Part shown: piece by piece, positions 9,840-18,143 of the stretch
How the letters are laid out: every line of letters begins with the position of its first letter
How positions within the stretch are numbered: position 1 is the first letter of the stretch
Assembly (NCBI GenBank): GCA_044225795.1
Contig: JBGAIF010000004.1
Coordinates: 286,551-350,550, forward strand
Direction of reading: 5' to 3'
Source of the DNA: Nemorincola sp044225795
Lineage (GTDB): Bacteria; Bacteroidota; Bacteroidia; Chitinophagales; Chitinophagaceae
Length of the DNA stretch: 64,000 nucleotides
Translations under genes and position numbers: made by a program
The notes under the pieces: generated by a model
What the model was told of the DNA's origin: nothing
What the model saw: the letters and a program-made list of their open reading frames with translations, nothing else
Databases searched by the model: none

Positions 9840-9840
9840 G

Positions 9841-10896
9841 CTACCTGCTTAGTGTTTTTCGAAACCTGCCGACATCCACATCTGCTTCTACCGGGATATT
9901 ATGCACCAGGTTATCGGCAAGCATATGAGCGAAATATGGCGCAAGGGAAAATCCTTTGCCTCCCAGGCCGTTTAGTATAGCAACACGATCATATAGTGGG
10001 TGTACTCCCACGAACGGCTTACGCTCCACGTTGGCGGGCCTCACACTTACCAGGTGATCTGTGATCTTATAGGGCAATTTCAGCCAATAGTCAAGCAATG
10101 TTTCTACATCTTTTCTGAATTTGGCCGATGGTTCCAGGCTGGTGTATTTCCAGTCATGCAAGGCACCTATCCAGAATAGGCCGTTTCTCCATGGCACTAT
10201 GCTCACATTTCCTTGTTTATAGACACAATTCGCCGGCAGCCCTGGTATATCTGCAACAAGAGCTTCACCCTTGTCATGTGTCCAGGGCAACTTGCTGAAC
10301 AATGGGTTATTCATACTGGCAGCTCCATCACAAAAGATGATCTTTTCTGCCCTCACTCCATTGTAGCTTACTCCATTCTCGTCAACGACGCATTCATCAA
10401 AAGAAAATCTACGCTCCCAAAGGCTCTCCTTATCAGCCAAATGATCTCTCCAGTTTGTAAGCAATGCCTCCAGGTTCACAATTAGTGATGGAAAAATACA
10501 TCCTGACCCATAGCTGTACCTGAAATGATCGTTATGACTGTCAATGCCCGGTTTTGATAGGTAATCCTGTTCCTCGGCAATTCGTTCATCAAAAAGCTCA
10601 GACTGTTCTTTTGTAGCGAACATATCAACTATAAAACTCTCCCGGGCCACATTTATACCAAACTCCTCACCTATTTTCGTGTATACGGAATTAGCAAAGG
10701 GCAACAGTTCATCTATCATCCACGACCGGACAAGCCTTTTCCCGGTAACGGGGTTAACCAATCCTCCGGCCACTCTGCTGGAGGCAAAGACATTACCATC
10801 ATCCACAACCATCACCCGGCAACCAGCGTTCATTAGTTCGCGGCTGAGCAGAGTTCCGGCTATACCCTGTCCTACTATCAGAAAATTGACAGTCAT
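9841..10896 (-). CDS. FAD-dependent oxidoreductase of the DAO family
   Basis: Member of the D-amino-acid oxidase/glycine oxidase-like flavoprotein family. From the chosen Met the protein has 351 residues and begins MTVNFLIVGQGIAG, which places the dinucleotide-binding GxGxxG (GQGIAG) at residues 9-14, as is normal. An ATG 27 bases upstream would add nine residues in front of the first strand and is less likely. Other family features are SRVAGGLVNPVTGKR (cofactor/substrate loop), the mid-protein strand KIIFCDGA and the C-terminal FAD contact ILNGLGGKGFSLAP. The substrate could be an amino acid, an amine or a modified tRNA base (MnmC C-terminal domains are related). No neighbour points to a pathway. 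It is convergent with the cytochrome, with a one-base gap. Confidence 0.75.
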   Translation of the reverse strand: MTVNFLIVGQGIAGTLLSRELMNAGCRVMVVDDGNVFASSRVAGGLVNPVTGKRLVRSWMIDELLPFANSVYTKIGEEFGINVARESFIVDMFATKEQSELFDERIAEEQDYLSKPGIDSHNDHFRYSYGSGCIFPSLIVNLEALLTNWRDHLADKESLWERRFSFDECVVDENGVSYNGVRAEKIIFCDGAASMNNPLFSKLPWTHDKGEALVADIPGLPANCVYKQGNVSIVPWRNGLFWIGALHDWKYTSLEPSAKFRKDVETLLDYWLKLPYKITDHLVSVRPANVERKPFVGVHPLYDRVAILNGLGGKGFSLAPYFAHMLADNLVHNIPVEADVDVGRFRKTLSR

Positions 10897-10972
10897 ATTG
10901 CAAAGGAAATACATCCTGGTCATTAATAAAACGGAGAGTTGTAAACGTTATAAGCAAAGCCACATAATTTGC

Positions 10973-10980
10973 TAATTTTG
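10973..10980 (+). promoter_or_regulatory. Putative -7 element upstream of the FkbM gene
   Basis: TAATTTTG matches TAnnTTTG and lies 26 bases before the GTG start. I see no good -33 TTTG at the right distance. Confidence 0.35.
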
Positions 10981-11006
10981 CTCGTTATAGCTAAATATAT
11001 CAGAAC

Positions 11007-11786
11007 GTGGTACCGACTTTGAGAAAAATATTCCGTGGACTATATTATACCGCATATGGTGCATCAGGCAAAAAGATCACCATTAATGGCGAAACATACA
11101 CTGTATCTGCACATGTGGCAAGAGGTATAAAGAGCAATATCGATGAGACTCCTTTGAAACTACTCTGCAATATGTGCCTCGCCACCGATGTCTTATTCGA
11201 CATCGGAGCAAACATCGGTGTCATATCTGTGATACTGGCAAAAAAAATGAAACACGGATCTGTGATTCACGCCTTCGAACCGGCACCTCAGAGCTATAAC
11301 TACCTGAAGGACACAGCACGGGTACAAAAAGGTAATGCCCGTGTCATTACCGTAAACTATGCTGTTAGCAATAAGAATGATAAGCTTTACTTTACTAATG
11401 ATGGTAATTCATGCACCAATCATGTAATGGCTACACAGGAAAAGAACACAATTGCGGTAAATGCGATCACCATAGACGAGTATTGTCAACTGAACAATGT
11501 AATACCTGGAGTCATTAAGATCGACGTTGAAGGTGCCGAATTCTGGGCCTTGGAAGGAATGCGGCAAACTTTAAAAAACAACAACATTACTGTACTCGTG
11601 GAGATTCACCAGGGATACTTATTGGAAAATGGAATTACCGGTCTCTCATTTAAACAATACCTCGACACCATTAACTACCGTGCTTTTACTGAGACAGGGG
11701 TCGAGATACCGGCAGAAGAGATCATTAACCATGTCTGTGTCATATTAGCCCGGCAAAAACCAGCAGACGCTATATTCAATATCTGA
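11007..11786 (+). CDS. FkbM family methyltransferase
   Basis: A 259-residue SAM-dependent methyltransferase of the FkbM family, which usually O-methylates sugars or polyketide hydroxyls. Motif I reads DVLFDIGANIGVISV (about 61-75). HAFEPAP (motif II, with the acidic residue that binds the SAM ribose) follows near 90, and VIKIDVEGAEFWALEGM near 170 is the diagnostic FkbM stretch. An in-frame stop lies 15 bases upstream of the GTG at 11007, so translation starts at this GTG or at the TTG at 11019. The neighbourhood (glycan genes to the left, lpxK to the right) suggests a surface saccharide as substrate; that is inference. Confidence 0.85.
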   Translation: MVPTLRKIFRGLYYTAYGASGKKITINGETYTVSAHVARGIKSNIDETPLKLLCNMCLATDVLFDIGANIGVISVILAKKMKHGSVIHAFEPAPQSYNYLKDTARVQKGNARVITVNYAVSNKNDKLYFTNDGNSCTNHVMATQEKNTIAVNAITIDEYCQLNNVIPGVIKIDVEGAEFWALEGMRQTLKNNNITVLVEIHQGYLLENGITGLSFKQYLDTINYRAFTETGVEIPAEEIINHVCVILARQKPADAIFNI

Positions 11787-11807
11787 CAATGCTTATATCA
11801 AAAGGAA

Positions 11808-12398
11808 CTATCGCATCAATGATTTAGTCAACTCCGCTTTAGCCTTTTCCCACTCATCATCAATGATACTATACATGGCGGTGTCACGGAATGTCCCATC
11901 GCCCTTTATCCTCTCTTTTCGCATCACACCTTCAAAGGTGGCGCCAATACCCAGTATCGCAGCCCGGCTGCGTGCGTTCTTTTCATCTGTCTGCAACTGT
12001 ACCCGAACAGCCTTCAGCGACTCAAAACAGTGCGTTAGTAGCAGCAATTTACATTCTCTGTTATACCCAGTTCGCCAATACTCAGGCGCATACCATGTCC
12101 ACCCTATTTCCAGCTTGCGGTGTTGCGGAAATATATTGTGAAAGAAGGTACTGCCAATTATTCTTCCGGTCTTCTTGTCAATAACGGTGAACGGGTACAT
12201 CTCCCCTGTTGCACGTTTTAATACAGCGCTCTTCAGGTGCTGGCCCATCCATTCCCTGTCTGCCCCATTCATGGAAATGAACTCCCATATCCTGCTGTCC
12301 TGGGCCACAAGCATCAGGTCTTCAAAGTGTCCGTTATCAAGTGGTATCAGCCGTACCCTGTCCCCTTCTAGCTCCACATGATGTTGTATCCAGTTCAT
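11808..12398 (-). CDS. GNAT family N-acetyltransferase (RimJ/RimL-like)
   Basis: A 196-residue acetyltransferase of the GNAT superfamily, closest in pattern to RimJ/RimL-type enzymes that acetylate protein N-termini or small amines using acetyl-CoA. It begins LEGDRVRLIPLDNGHFEDL, has the core strand TGRIIGSTFFHNI, the pre-CoA strand KLEIGWTWYAPEYWRTGYNR and the later VQLQTDEKNARSRAAILGIG that completes the CoA pocket. The classic RxxGxG/A phosphate loop reads YWRTGYN, a small departure that is common in this subfamily. The substrate is unknown. Its start overlaps the upstream part of the divergent lpxK reading frame, but not the lpxK start chosen here. Confidence 0.85.
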   Translation of the reverse strand: MNWIQHHVELEGDRVRLIPLDNGHFEDLMLVAQDSRIWEFISMNGADREWMGQHLKSAVLKRATGEMYPFTVIDKKTGRIIGSTFFHNIFPQHRKLEIGWTWYAPEYWRTGYNRECKLLLLTHCFESLKAVRVQLQTDEKNARSRAAILGIGATFEGVMRKERIKGDGTFRDTAMYSIIDDEWEKAKAELTKSLMR

Positions 12399-12539
12399 AA
12401 GATCCGTTATTATTCCGGCAATTTACACAAGGTCATCGATGTTCAAACAGTACACGCTCAGATACATGCTATCTGTAATGTTAAAATGCCGCAAATAGCG
12501 CTACTTTCAATAACCTTTACGTTCTTTGCATCAGATTTC

Positions 12540-13661
12540 ATGGAAAATAAGAACCTGCTATACTATATCTTTTCAGTCGTTCGCATACTCCTCTATCCGT
12601 TCGCACTTATTTACGGCGCCCTGATGTGGCTGCGCAATAAGCTCTACGACGCCAAATTCTTCTCCTCAATAGAATTCAGCGTTCCGGTAATTACAGTTGG
12701 TAATCTGTCAACCGGGGGCACCGGCAAGACCCCGCATGTAGAATACCTTATTCGGTTGCTGCAATATCAATATAGAGTTGCAACGATGAGCCGTGGATAC
12801 AAACGGCATACTCAGGGCTTTCTTATCGCCGATGATCGTACGAATGCGCTCCGCATAGGTGACGAGCCTATGCAATATCATATGAAGTACCCTGAGCTTG
12901 TGGTGAGTGTGGCCGAAGAACGGATGATAGGCATTCCCATGCTATTGCAGCGCCGCCCTGATGTGGACGTAATCTTGCTCGACGATGGCTACCAGCACCG
13001 CTCCGTAAAAGCAGGAATGATCATTCTCATAACCGACTACTCAAAACCCTTTTACAACGATCACGTACTGCCCTTTGGCAGCCTCAGGGAGAGTCGTACT
13101 TCATACAATCGGGCCAACGTGATATTGGTATCTAAATGTCCCCTCTCCATAACTATAGAGGAAGCAAGGAAAATAGAACAAAACATCGCTCCACTCCCTC
13201 ACCAGAAAGTATTCTTTACCGGGCTGCAATATGATGCACCGTACAACCTCGTCACCAAAGAGGAAATATCTCTGAATGAAAAGAATGTGATCCTCGTCTG
13301 CGGTATAGCCCGCCCGGAGCCCCTAATAACGTATTTAAAACAAAGAGCCTCAGACGTCCATACGCTCTCCTATCGCGATCACCACTACTTTGTTTCTGCC
13401 GACCTTGAAGAAATGAAAGCAGCCCACGACAACTGGGACAAACCTAATAAGCTGATCGTCACTACAGAAAAAGACGCTGCCCGTCTTTACCTGCATATTG
13501 AAAAGTTATCAGCATGGAATATCACTATTGCTGTCCTTCCTGTATCTGTGACAGTTCTCCTGAACAAAGGCTCTGAATTCGACGCGCTTGTAACCGCATA
13601 TGTAGATGCCGCAGTAGCCGAGAATAGGGAACAAACCGGGTATGTGCCCCCGATAGCTTAA
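12540..13661 (+). CDS. lpxK: Tetraacyldisaccharide 4'-kinase (lipid A synthesis)
   Basis: LpxK phosphorylates the 4' position of the tetraacyldisaccharide-1-phosphate lipid A precursor at the inner membrane. The 373-residue protein has an N-terminal membrane-associated helix (IFSVVRILLYPFALIYG), the Walker A-like P-loop GNLSTGGTGKTP (54-65), RGYKRHTQGF, the DDGYQHRS segment with catalytic and metal residues, PFGSLRES and the C-terminal TTEKDAARL. The frame stays open for 54 codons upstream, but those residues show no family similarity and would lie inside the divergent acetyltransferase's control region, so the ATG at 12540 is preferred. Family proteins are usually 330-370 residues. No other lpx gene is nearby. 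Confidence 0.93.
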   Translation: MENKNLLYYIFSVVRILLYPFALIYGALMWLRNKLYDAKFFSSIEFSVPVITVGNLSTGGTGKTPHVEYLIRLLQYQYRVATMSRGYKRHTQGFLIADDRTNALRIGDEPMQYHMKYPELVVSVAEERMIGIPMLLQRRPDVDVILLDDGYQHRSVKAGMIILITDYSKPFYNDHVLPFGSLRESRTSYNRANVILVSKCPLSITIEEARKIEQNIAPLPHQKVFFTGLQYDAPYNLVTKEEISLNEKNVILVCGIARPEPLITYLKQRASDVHTLSYRDHHYFVSADLEEMKAAHDNWDKPNKLIVTTEKDAARLYLHIEKLSAWNITIAVLPVSVTVLLNKGSEFDALVTAYVDAAVAENREQTGYVPPIA

Positions 13662-13681
13662 CAATAGTAGTCGACTAAAAA

Positions 13682-13710
13682 AAAGACCGCCCTCTCAGGC
13701 GGTCTTTATA
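13682..13710. terminator. Bidirectional terminator between lpxK and rpoC
   Basis: AAAGACCGCC (13682-13691) pairs perfectly with GGCGGTCTTT (13698-13707) across a six-base loop. A-rich sequence on one side and T-rich on the other give a U-tract on either strand, serving both convergent genes. Confidence 0.85.
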
Positions 13711-13729
13711 TTTTCAGTCCTCAGACACC

Positions 13730-16700
13730 TTATTCTTCTTCGTCAAACTGCAGTACGTCGCGGTTTGCCATCAGCAGTTCAAACTCTTCCTTAGAGCCTA
13801 CCACCAGGTCATCGAATTCACGCATACCTGTACCTGCTGGTATCAGGTTACCCGTAATTACGTTTTCCTTCAGGCCGCTCAGGTAGTCAGACTTACCGTT
13901 GATAGACGCCTGTGAAAGCACCTTCGTAGTTTCCTGGAACGAAGCAGCAGATATCCAGCTCTGAGTACCCAGTGATGCCTTAGTGATACCCAACAACATC
14001 GGAGACGATGTAGCAGGGTTAGCGTCACGGTATTCTACTACTTTCTTATCTGAACGGCGCAGGGCGCTGTTCTCTTCACGTACTTCGCGGATGGTCACGA
14101 TCTGGCCCGGATGCATCTTGTCCGAATCACCGGCTTCTGTGATCACCTTCTTGTCAAATATCCAGTCGTTCTCGTCCATGAACTCGAACTTATCTACTGT
14201 ATCTTCTTCAAGGAACTTAGTATCTCCCGGATCAACGATATTCACCTTACGCATCATCTGGCGAACGATCACCTCAATGTGCTTGTCGTTTATCTTCACA
14301 CCTTGTAAACGATATACTTCCTGTATTTCATTTACCAGGTATTCCTGTACCGCGAATGGTCCCTTGATAGACAGGATATCGCTCGGTGTGGTAGCACCAT
14401 CAGAAAGCGGTGTACCGGCCTTCACGAAGTCTCCGTCCTGAACCATGATGTGGCGTGTGAGTGGAACGAGGTACTTCTTAACGAGGCCTTCGCGTGATTC
14501 AACAATGATCTCACGGTTACCACGCTTCACGTTACCAAATCCTACTACACCATCAATTTCAGCTACAACAGCAGGGTTGCTCGGGTTACGTGCTTCGAAC
14601 AATTCCGTTACACGTGGCAGACCACCCGTGATATCCCGGCTACGGCCCATCACACGTGGTATTTTCACCAGCACCTGTCCGTTATATACATCATCATCAA
14701 CACCAACCACAATGTGAGAACCAACCGGAAGGTTATACATCTTCTGGTCCTTGCCGCCTTCTACAAATATGCTCGGTATCTTGGTCTTATCCTTTGTTTC
14801 GATAACCACTTTTTCGCGGTGGCCTGTTTGTTCGTCAGCCTCTTCACGGTAAGTGATACCTTCAATTACATTATCAAAACGCACCTTACCGCTGATCTCA
14901 GATATGATCACGGCATTGAACGGATCCCATGTGCAGATCACATCACCCTTGGCTACTTTCTTACCGTTGGAAACCTTCAGTATAGAACCATAAGGAATGT
15001 TGTTAGTGATCAGCAAGCGGTCGTTAGCTACGTCCACTATACGCACCTCACCGGTACGGCCTATCACCACAACCTGATCTTCGCCTTCAGCGTCTTTGTA
15101 CTTGGTAGTACGCAGGCCGTCGAATTGGATGGTACCGTCAAAGCGGGCAGCAAGCTGAGATTCAATAGCAGATGAACCCGCAACACCACCCACGTGGAAG
15201 GTACGCAGTGTAAGCTGTGTACCCGGCTCACCGATGGACTGTGCAGCGATGATACCTACAGCGTCACCTTTCTGGGCCATGTAACCTGTTGCCAGGTTCT
15301 TACCATAGCACTTGGCACATACACCACGACGGCTTTCGCACGTAAGTACAGAACGTATCTCTACTACATCTATCGCCGTTTCTTCTATGCGCTTACCTAT
15401 GTCTTCAGTGATCTCCTCACCGGCATTGGCCAGCAGTTCGTCGGTCAACGGGTCATATATGTTGTGCAGCGACGTACGTCCGAGGATACGGTCATACAGT
15501 GGCTCCACTATTTCTTCGTTGTCTTTCAGTGCAGATGTTGCAATACCACGCAGTGTACCGCAGTCTTCGCCATTGATCACCACATCCTGGGCTACATCCA
15601 CAAGACGGCGTGTCAGGTAACCCGCATCCGCCGTTTTAAGGGCCGTATCCGCAAGACCTTTACGCGCACCGTGCGTAGAGATGAAGTACTCCAATACGCT
15701 CAGGCCTACCTTAAAGTTAGAGAGGATCGGGTTCTCAATGATTTCAGATCCGGTAGAACCGCTACGGCGTGGCTTGGCCATCAGGCCTCTGAGGCCCGCA
15801 AGCTGCTTAACCTGCTGCTTCGAACCACGCGCACCTGAGTCAAGCATCATATATACGGAGTTGAAGCCTTGCTTGTCAGCGGCCATCTCACGTATCAGCG
15901 TTTCAGTTACACGGGTATCCACGCGTGACCAAACGTCAACCACCTGGTTATAACGTTCGTTGTTTGTGATCAGGCCCATGTTATAGTTATCCCAGATCTC
16001 ATCTACTTCTACCTGCGCGCTTTCTACCAGTTGCTCCTTGATATCAGGAACGGTCAGGTCCTTGATATTGAACGAAAGACCACCCCTGAAGGCTGTACGG
16101 AATCCAAGTGTCTTGATATCATCAAGGAACTGTACGGTCTTAGGTATGTTCGTATTCTTCAGTATCTGTCCGATGATCTCACGCAGAGATTTTTTGGTCA
16201 GCAGCGCGTTCACAAACCCGTTCTCCTTTGGTACGAACTGGTTGAAGATCACGCGGCCTACTGTTGTTTCTATCAGCTTTGTTTTCAGCTCACCATCGTT
16301 CTCACGAACGCTCGCCCTTACGCGGATCCATGCATGCAGGTCAGCGCGGCCTTCGTTGTGTGCTATGATCACTTCTTCCTGGCTGTAGAATGCTTTATTC
16401 TCGCCCTTTACCTTTTCAGTGTCGGTCGATTTCTTACCCTTAGAGATGTAGTAAAGTCCGAGTACCATGTCCTGTGAAGGCAGGGTGATCGGCGTACCGT
16501 TCTGCGGGTTAAGGATGTTGTGAGAAGCCAGCATCAGCAATTGTGCCTCTGTAATAGAGGCGTTGCTCAGTGGCACGTGTACCGCCATCTGGTCACCATC
16601 GAAGTCCGCGTTGAACGCCGAACACACGAGCGGGTGCAGTTGGATAGCCTTACCTTCGATCAGCTTAGGCTGGAAGGCCTGGATCGACAAACGGTGCAGC

Positions 16701-18055
16701 GTAGGGGCACGGTTGAGGAGTATCGGGTGGCCCTTCAGTACATTTTCAAGGATATCCCAAACCACAGCTTCCTTGCGCTCTACGAGTTTCTTAGCGCTCT
16801 TCACTGTTTTTACGATACCCCTTTCTATAAGCTTACGGATGATAAATGGTTTGAACAGTTCTGCAGCCATGTCCTTCGGAAGACCACATTCATGCAGCTT
16901 CATTTCCGGACCTACCACGATAACCGAACGGCCGGAGTAGTCAACACGCTTACCAAGGAGGTTCTGACGGAAACGGCCTTGCTTGCCCTTCAGTACGTCT
17001 GAAAGAGATTTCAGGGCACGTCCGCCTTCCGCCTTCACAGCATTCGACTTACGGCTGTTATCAAACAGGGAGTCAACTGCTTCCTGGAGCATACGCTTTT
17101 CGTTACGCAGGATCACTTCAGGAGCCTTGATCTCTATAAGCCTCTTCAGACGGTTGTTACGGATGATAACACGACGGTAAAGGTCGTTAAGGTCTGAAGA
17201 TGCGAAACGGCCTCCATCCAGCGGAACGAGTGGGCGCAGTTCCGGTGGAATTACCGGTATGTACTGCATCACCATCCACTCAAGGCGGTTTTCAATACGT
17301 GTGTTGGCATCACGGAAAGCTTCTACAACGCTGAGGCGTTTCAGGGCTTCCTGCTTACGCTGCTGAGAAGTTTCGTTTGCAGCCGCATTACGCAGTTCAT
17401 AAGACAGTGTATCCAGATCTATGCGGGAAAGCAGCATCTGTACCGCTTCTGCGCCCATCTTGGCTATGAACTTGTTCGGATCTTCGTCAGGCAGGTACTG
17501 GTTTTCCTTCGACAGGCTGTCCAGTATCTCCAGGTACTCATCTTCTGTGATGAGTTGCTGGTGCGTATTTTCAGAATCTTTCAGGTTCAGCTTGGTACGG
17601 ATCTGCTCTTCAGCTTCACCGGCCTGTACTACTACATAGCGCTCGTAGTAAACAATGCTCTCCATTTTCTTGGAGCTGACACCCAGCAGGTAACCAATCT
17701 TATTAGGAAGGCTCTTGAAATACCAGATGTGCACGATAGGCACTACCAGCTTGATGTGGCCGAGGCGCTCGCGACGCACCTTCTTTTCAGTTACTTCCAC
17801 GCCGCAACGGTCGCATACGATACCCTTATAACGGATACGTTTATACTTACCGCAGTAGCATTCATAGTCTTTTACCGGGCCAAATATCTTTTCGCAGAAC
17901 AAACCATCTCTTTCAGGCTTGTACGTACGGTAGTTGATGGTTTCTGGCTTCAATACTTCACCGTAAGAGCGGTCAAGTATTACGTCCGGAGATGCCAGGC
18001 TGATGGTTATTTTATTGAACCCTGCCCTTGGGCGGTTTTCTTTCTTTATTGCCAT
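13730..18055 (-). CDS. rpoC: DNA-directed RNA polymerase subunit beta'
   Basis: The 1441-residue beta' subunit of RNA polymerase, which carries the catalytic Mg site. The N-terminal zinc site uses CYC and CDRC (Cys 66, 68, 81, 84). The invariant active-site loop NADFDGDQMAVHVP is present, with RAPTLHRLSIQAF just before it. The second zinc cluster (CESRRGVCAKCYG) precedes AAQSIGEPGTQLTLRTFH of the bridge/trigger region. The length is as expected for Bacteroidota. The C-terminus ends in an acidic tail. It lies 88 bases downstream of rpoB in the same direction, separated by a strong hairpin. Reading frames on the opposite strand of this gene are shadows. Confidence 0.98.
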   Translation of the reverse strand: MAIKKENRPRAGFNKITISLASPDVILDRSYGEVLKPETINYRTYKPERDGLFCEKIFGPVKDYECYCGKYKRIRYKGIVCDRCGVEVTEKKVRRERLGHIKLVVPIVHIWYFKSLPNKIGYLLGVSSKKMESIVYYERYVVVQAGEAEEQIRTKLNLKDSENTHQQLITEDEYLEILDSLSKENQYLPDEDPNKFIAKMGAEAVQMLLSRIDLDTLSYELRNAAANETSQQRKQEALKRLSVVEAFRDANTRIENRLEWMVMQYIPVIPPELRPLVPLDGGRFASSDLNDLYRRVIIRNNRLKRLIEIKAPEVILRNEKRMLQEAVDSLFDNSRKSNAVKAEGGRALKSLSDVLKGKQGRFRQNLLGKRVDYSGRSVIVVGPEMKLHECGLPKDMAAELFKPFIIRKLIERGIVKTVKSAKKLVERKEAVVWDILENVLKGHPILLNRAPTLHRLSIQAFQPKLIEGKAIQLHPLVCSAFNADFDGDQMAVHVPLSNASITEAQLLMLASHNILNPQNGTPITLPSQDMVLGLYYISKGKKSTDTEKVKGENKAFYSQEEVIIAHNEGRADLHAWIRVRASVRENDGELKTKLIETTVGRVIFNQFVPKENGFVNALLTKKSLREIIGQILKNTNIPKTVQFLDDIKTLGFRTAFRGGLSFNIKDLTVPDIKEQLVESAQVEVDEIWDNYNMGLITNNERYNQVVDVWSRVDTRVTETLIREMAADKQGFNSVYMMLDSGARGSKQQVKQLAGLRGLMAKPRRSGSTGSEIIENPILSNFKVGLSVLEYFISTHGARKGLADTALKTADAGYLTRRLVDVAQDVVINGEDCGTLRGIATSALKDNEEIVEPLYDRILGRTSLHNIYDPLTDELLANAGEEITEDIGKRIEETAIDVVEIRSVLTCESRRGVCAKCYGKNLATGYMAQKGDAVGIIAAQSIGEPGTQLTLRTFHVGGVAGSSAIESQLAARFDGTIQFDGLRTTKYKDAEGEDQVVVIGRTGEVRIVDVANDRLLITNNIPYGSILKVSNGKKVAKGDVICTWDPFNAVIISEISGKVRFDNVIEGITYREEADEQTGHREKVVIETKDKTKIPSIFVEGGKDQKMYNLPVGSHIVVGVDDDVYNGQVLVKIPRVMGRSRDITGGLPRVTELFEARNPSNPAVVAEIDGVVGFGNVKRGNREIIVESREGLVKKYLVPLTRHIMVQDGDFVKAGTPLSDGATTPSDILSIKGPFAVQEYLVNEIQEVYRLQGVKINDKHIEVIVRQMMRKVNIVDPGDTKFLEEDTVDKFEFMDENDWIFDKKVITEAGDSDKMHPGQIVTIREVREENSALRRSDKKVVEYRDANPATSSPMLLGITKASLGTQSWISAASFQETTKVLSQASINGKSDYLSGLKENVITGNLIPAGTGMREFDDLVVGSKEEFELLMANRDVLQFDEEE

Positions 18056-18100
18056 ATCTTTTGTATAAAGTATAAAGTCAAATTTTGAAACTATTATTAT

Positions 18101-18132
18101 CCGGTATCAGCAACGGCTGCTGCTGATACCGG
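18101..18132 (-). other. Strong hairpin in the rpoB-rpoC spacer
   Basis: CCGGTATCAGCA (18101-18112) and TGCTGATACCGG (18121-18132) form a perfect 12-bp stem with an 8-base loop. On the transcribed strand it is followed by ATAATAATAG and not a U-run, so it is not a standard terminator. It may be an RNA processing or stability element, or a partial attenuator that tunes rpoC relative to rpoB. Confidence 0.65.
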
Positions 18133-18143
18133 TACAGGGTAAC

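Noticed and set aside
12378..12539. Longer N-terminus for lpxK
   Set aside because: The 54 extra residues overlap the divergent acetyltransferase start and lack family similarity.
14111..17639. Several long frames on the opposite strand of rpoC (for example 15194-15838)
   Set aside because: They are antisense shadows of the highly conserved rpoC; no promoter or independent similarity is seen.
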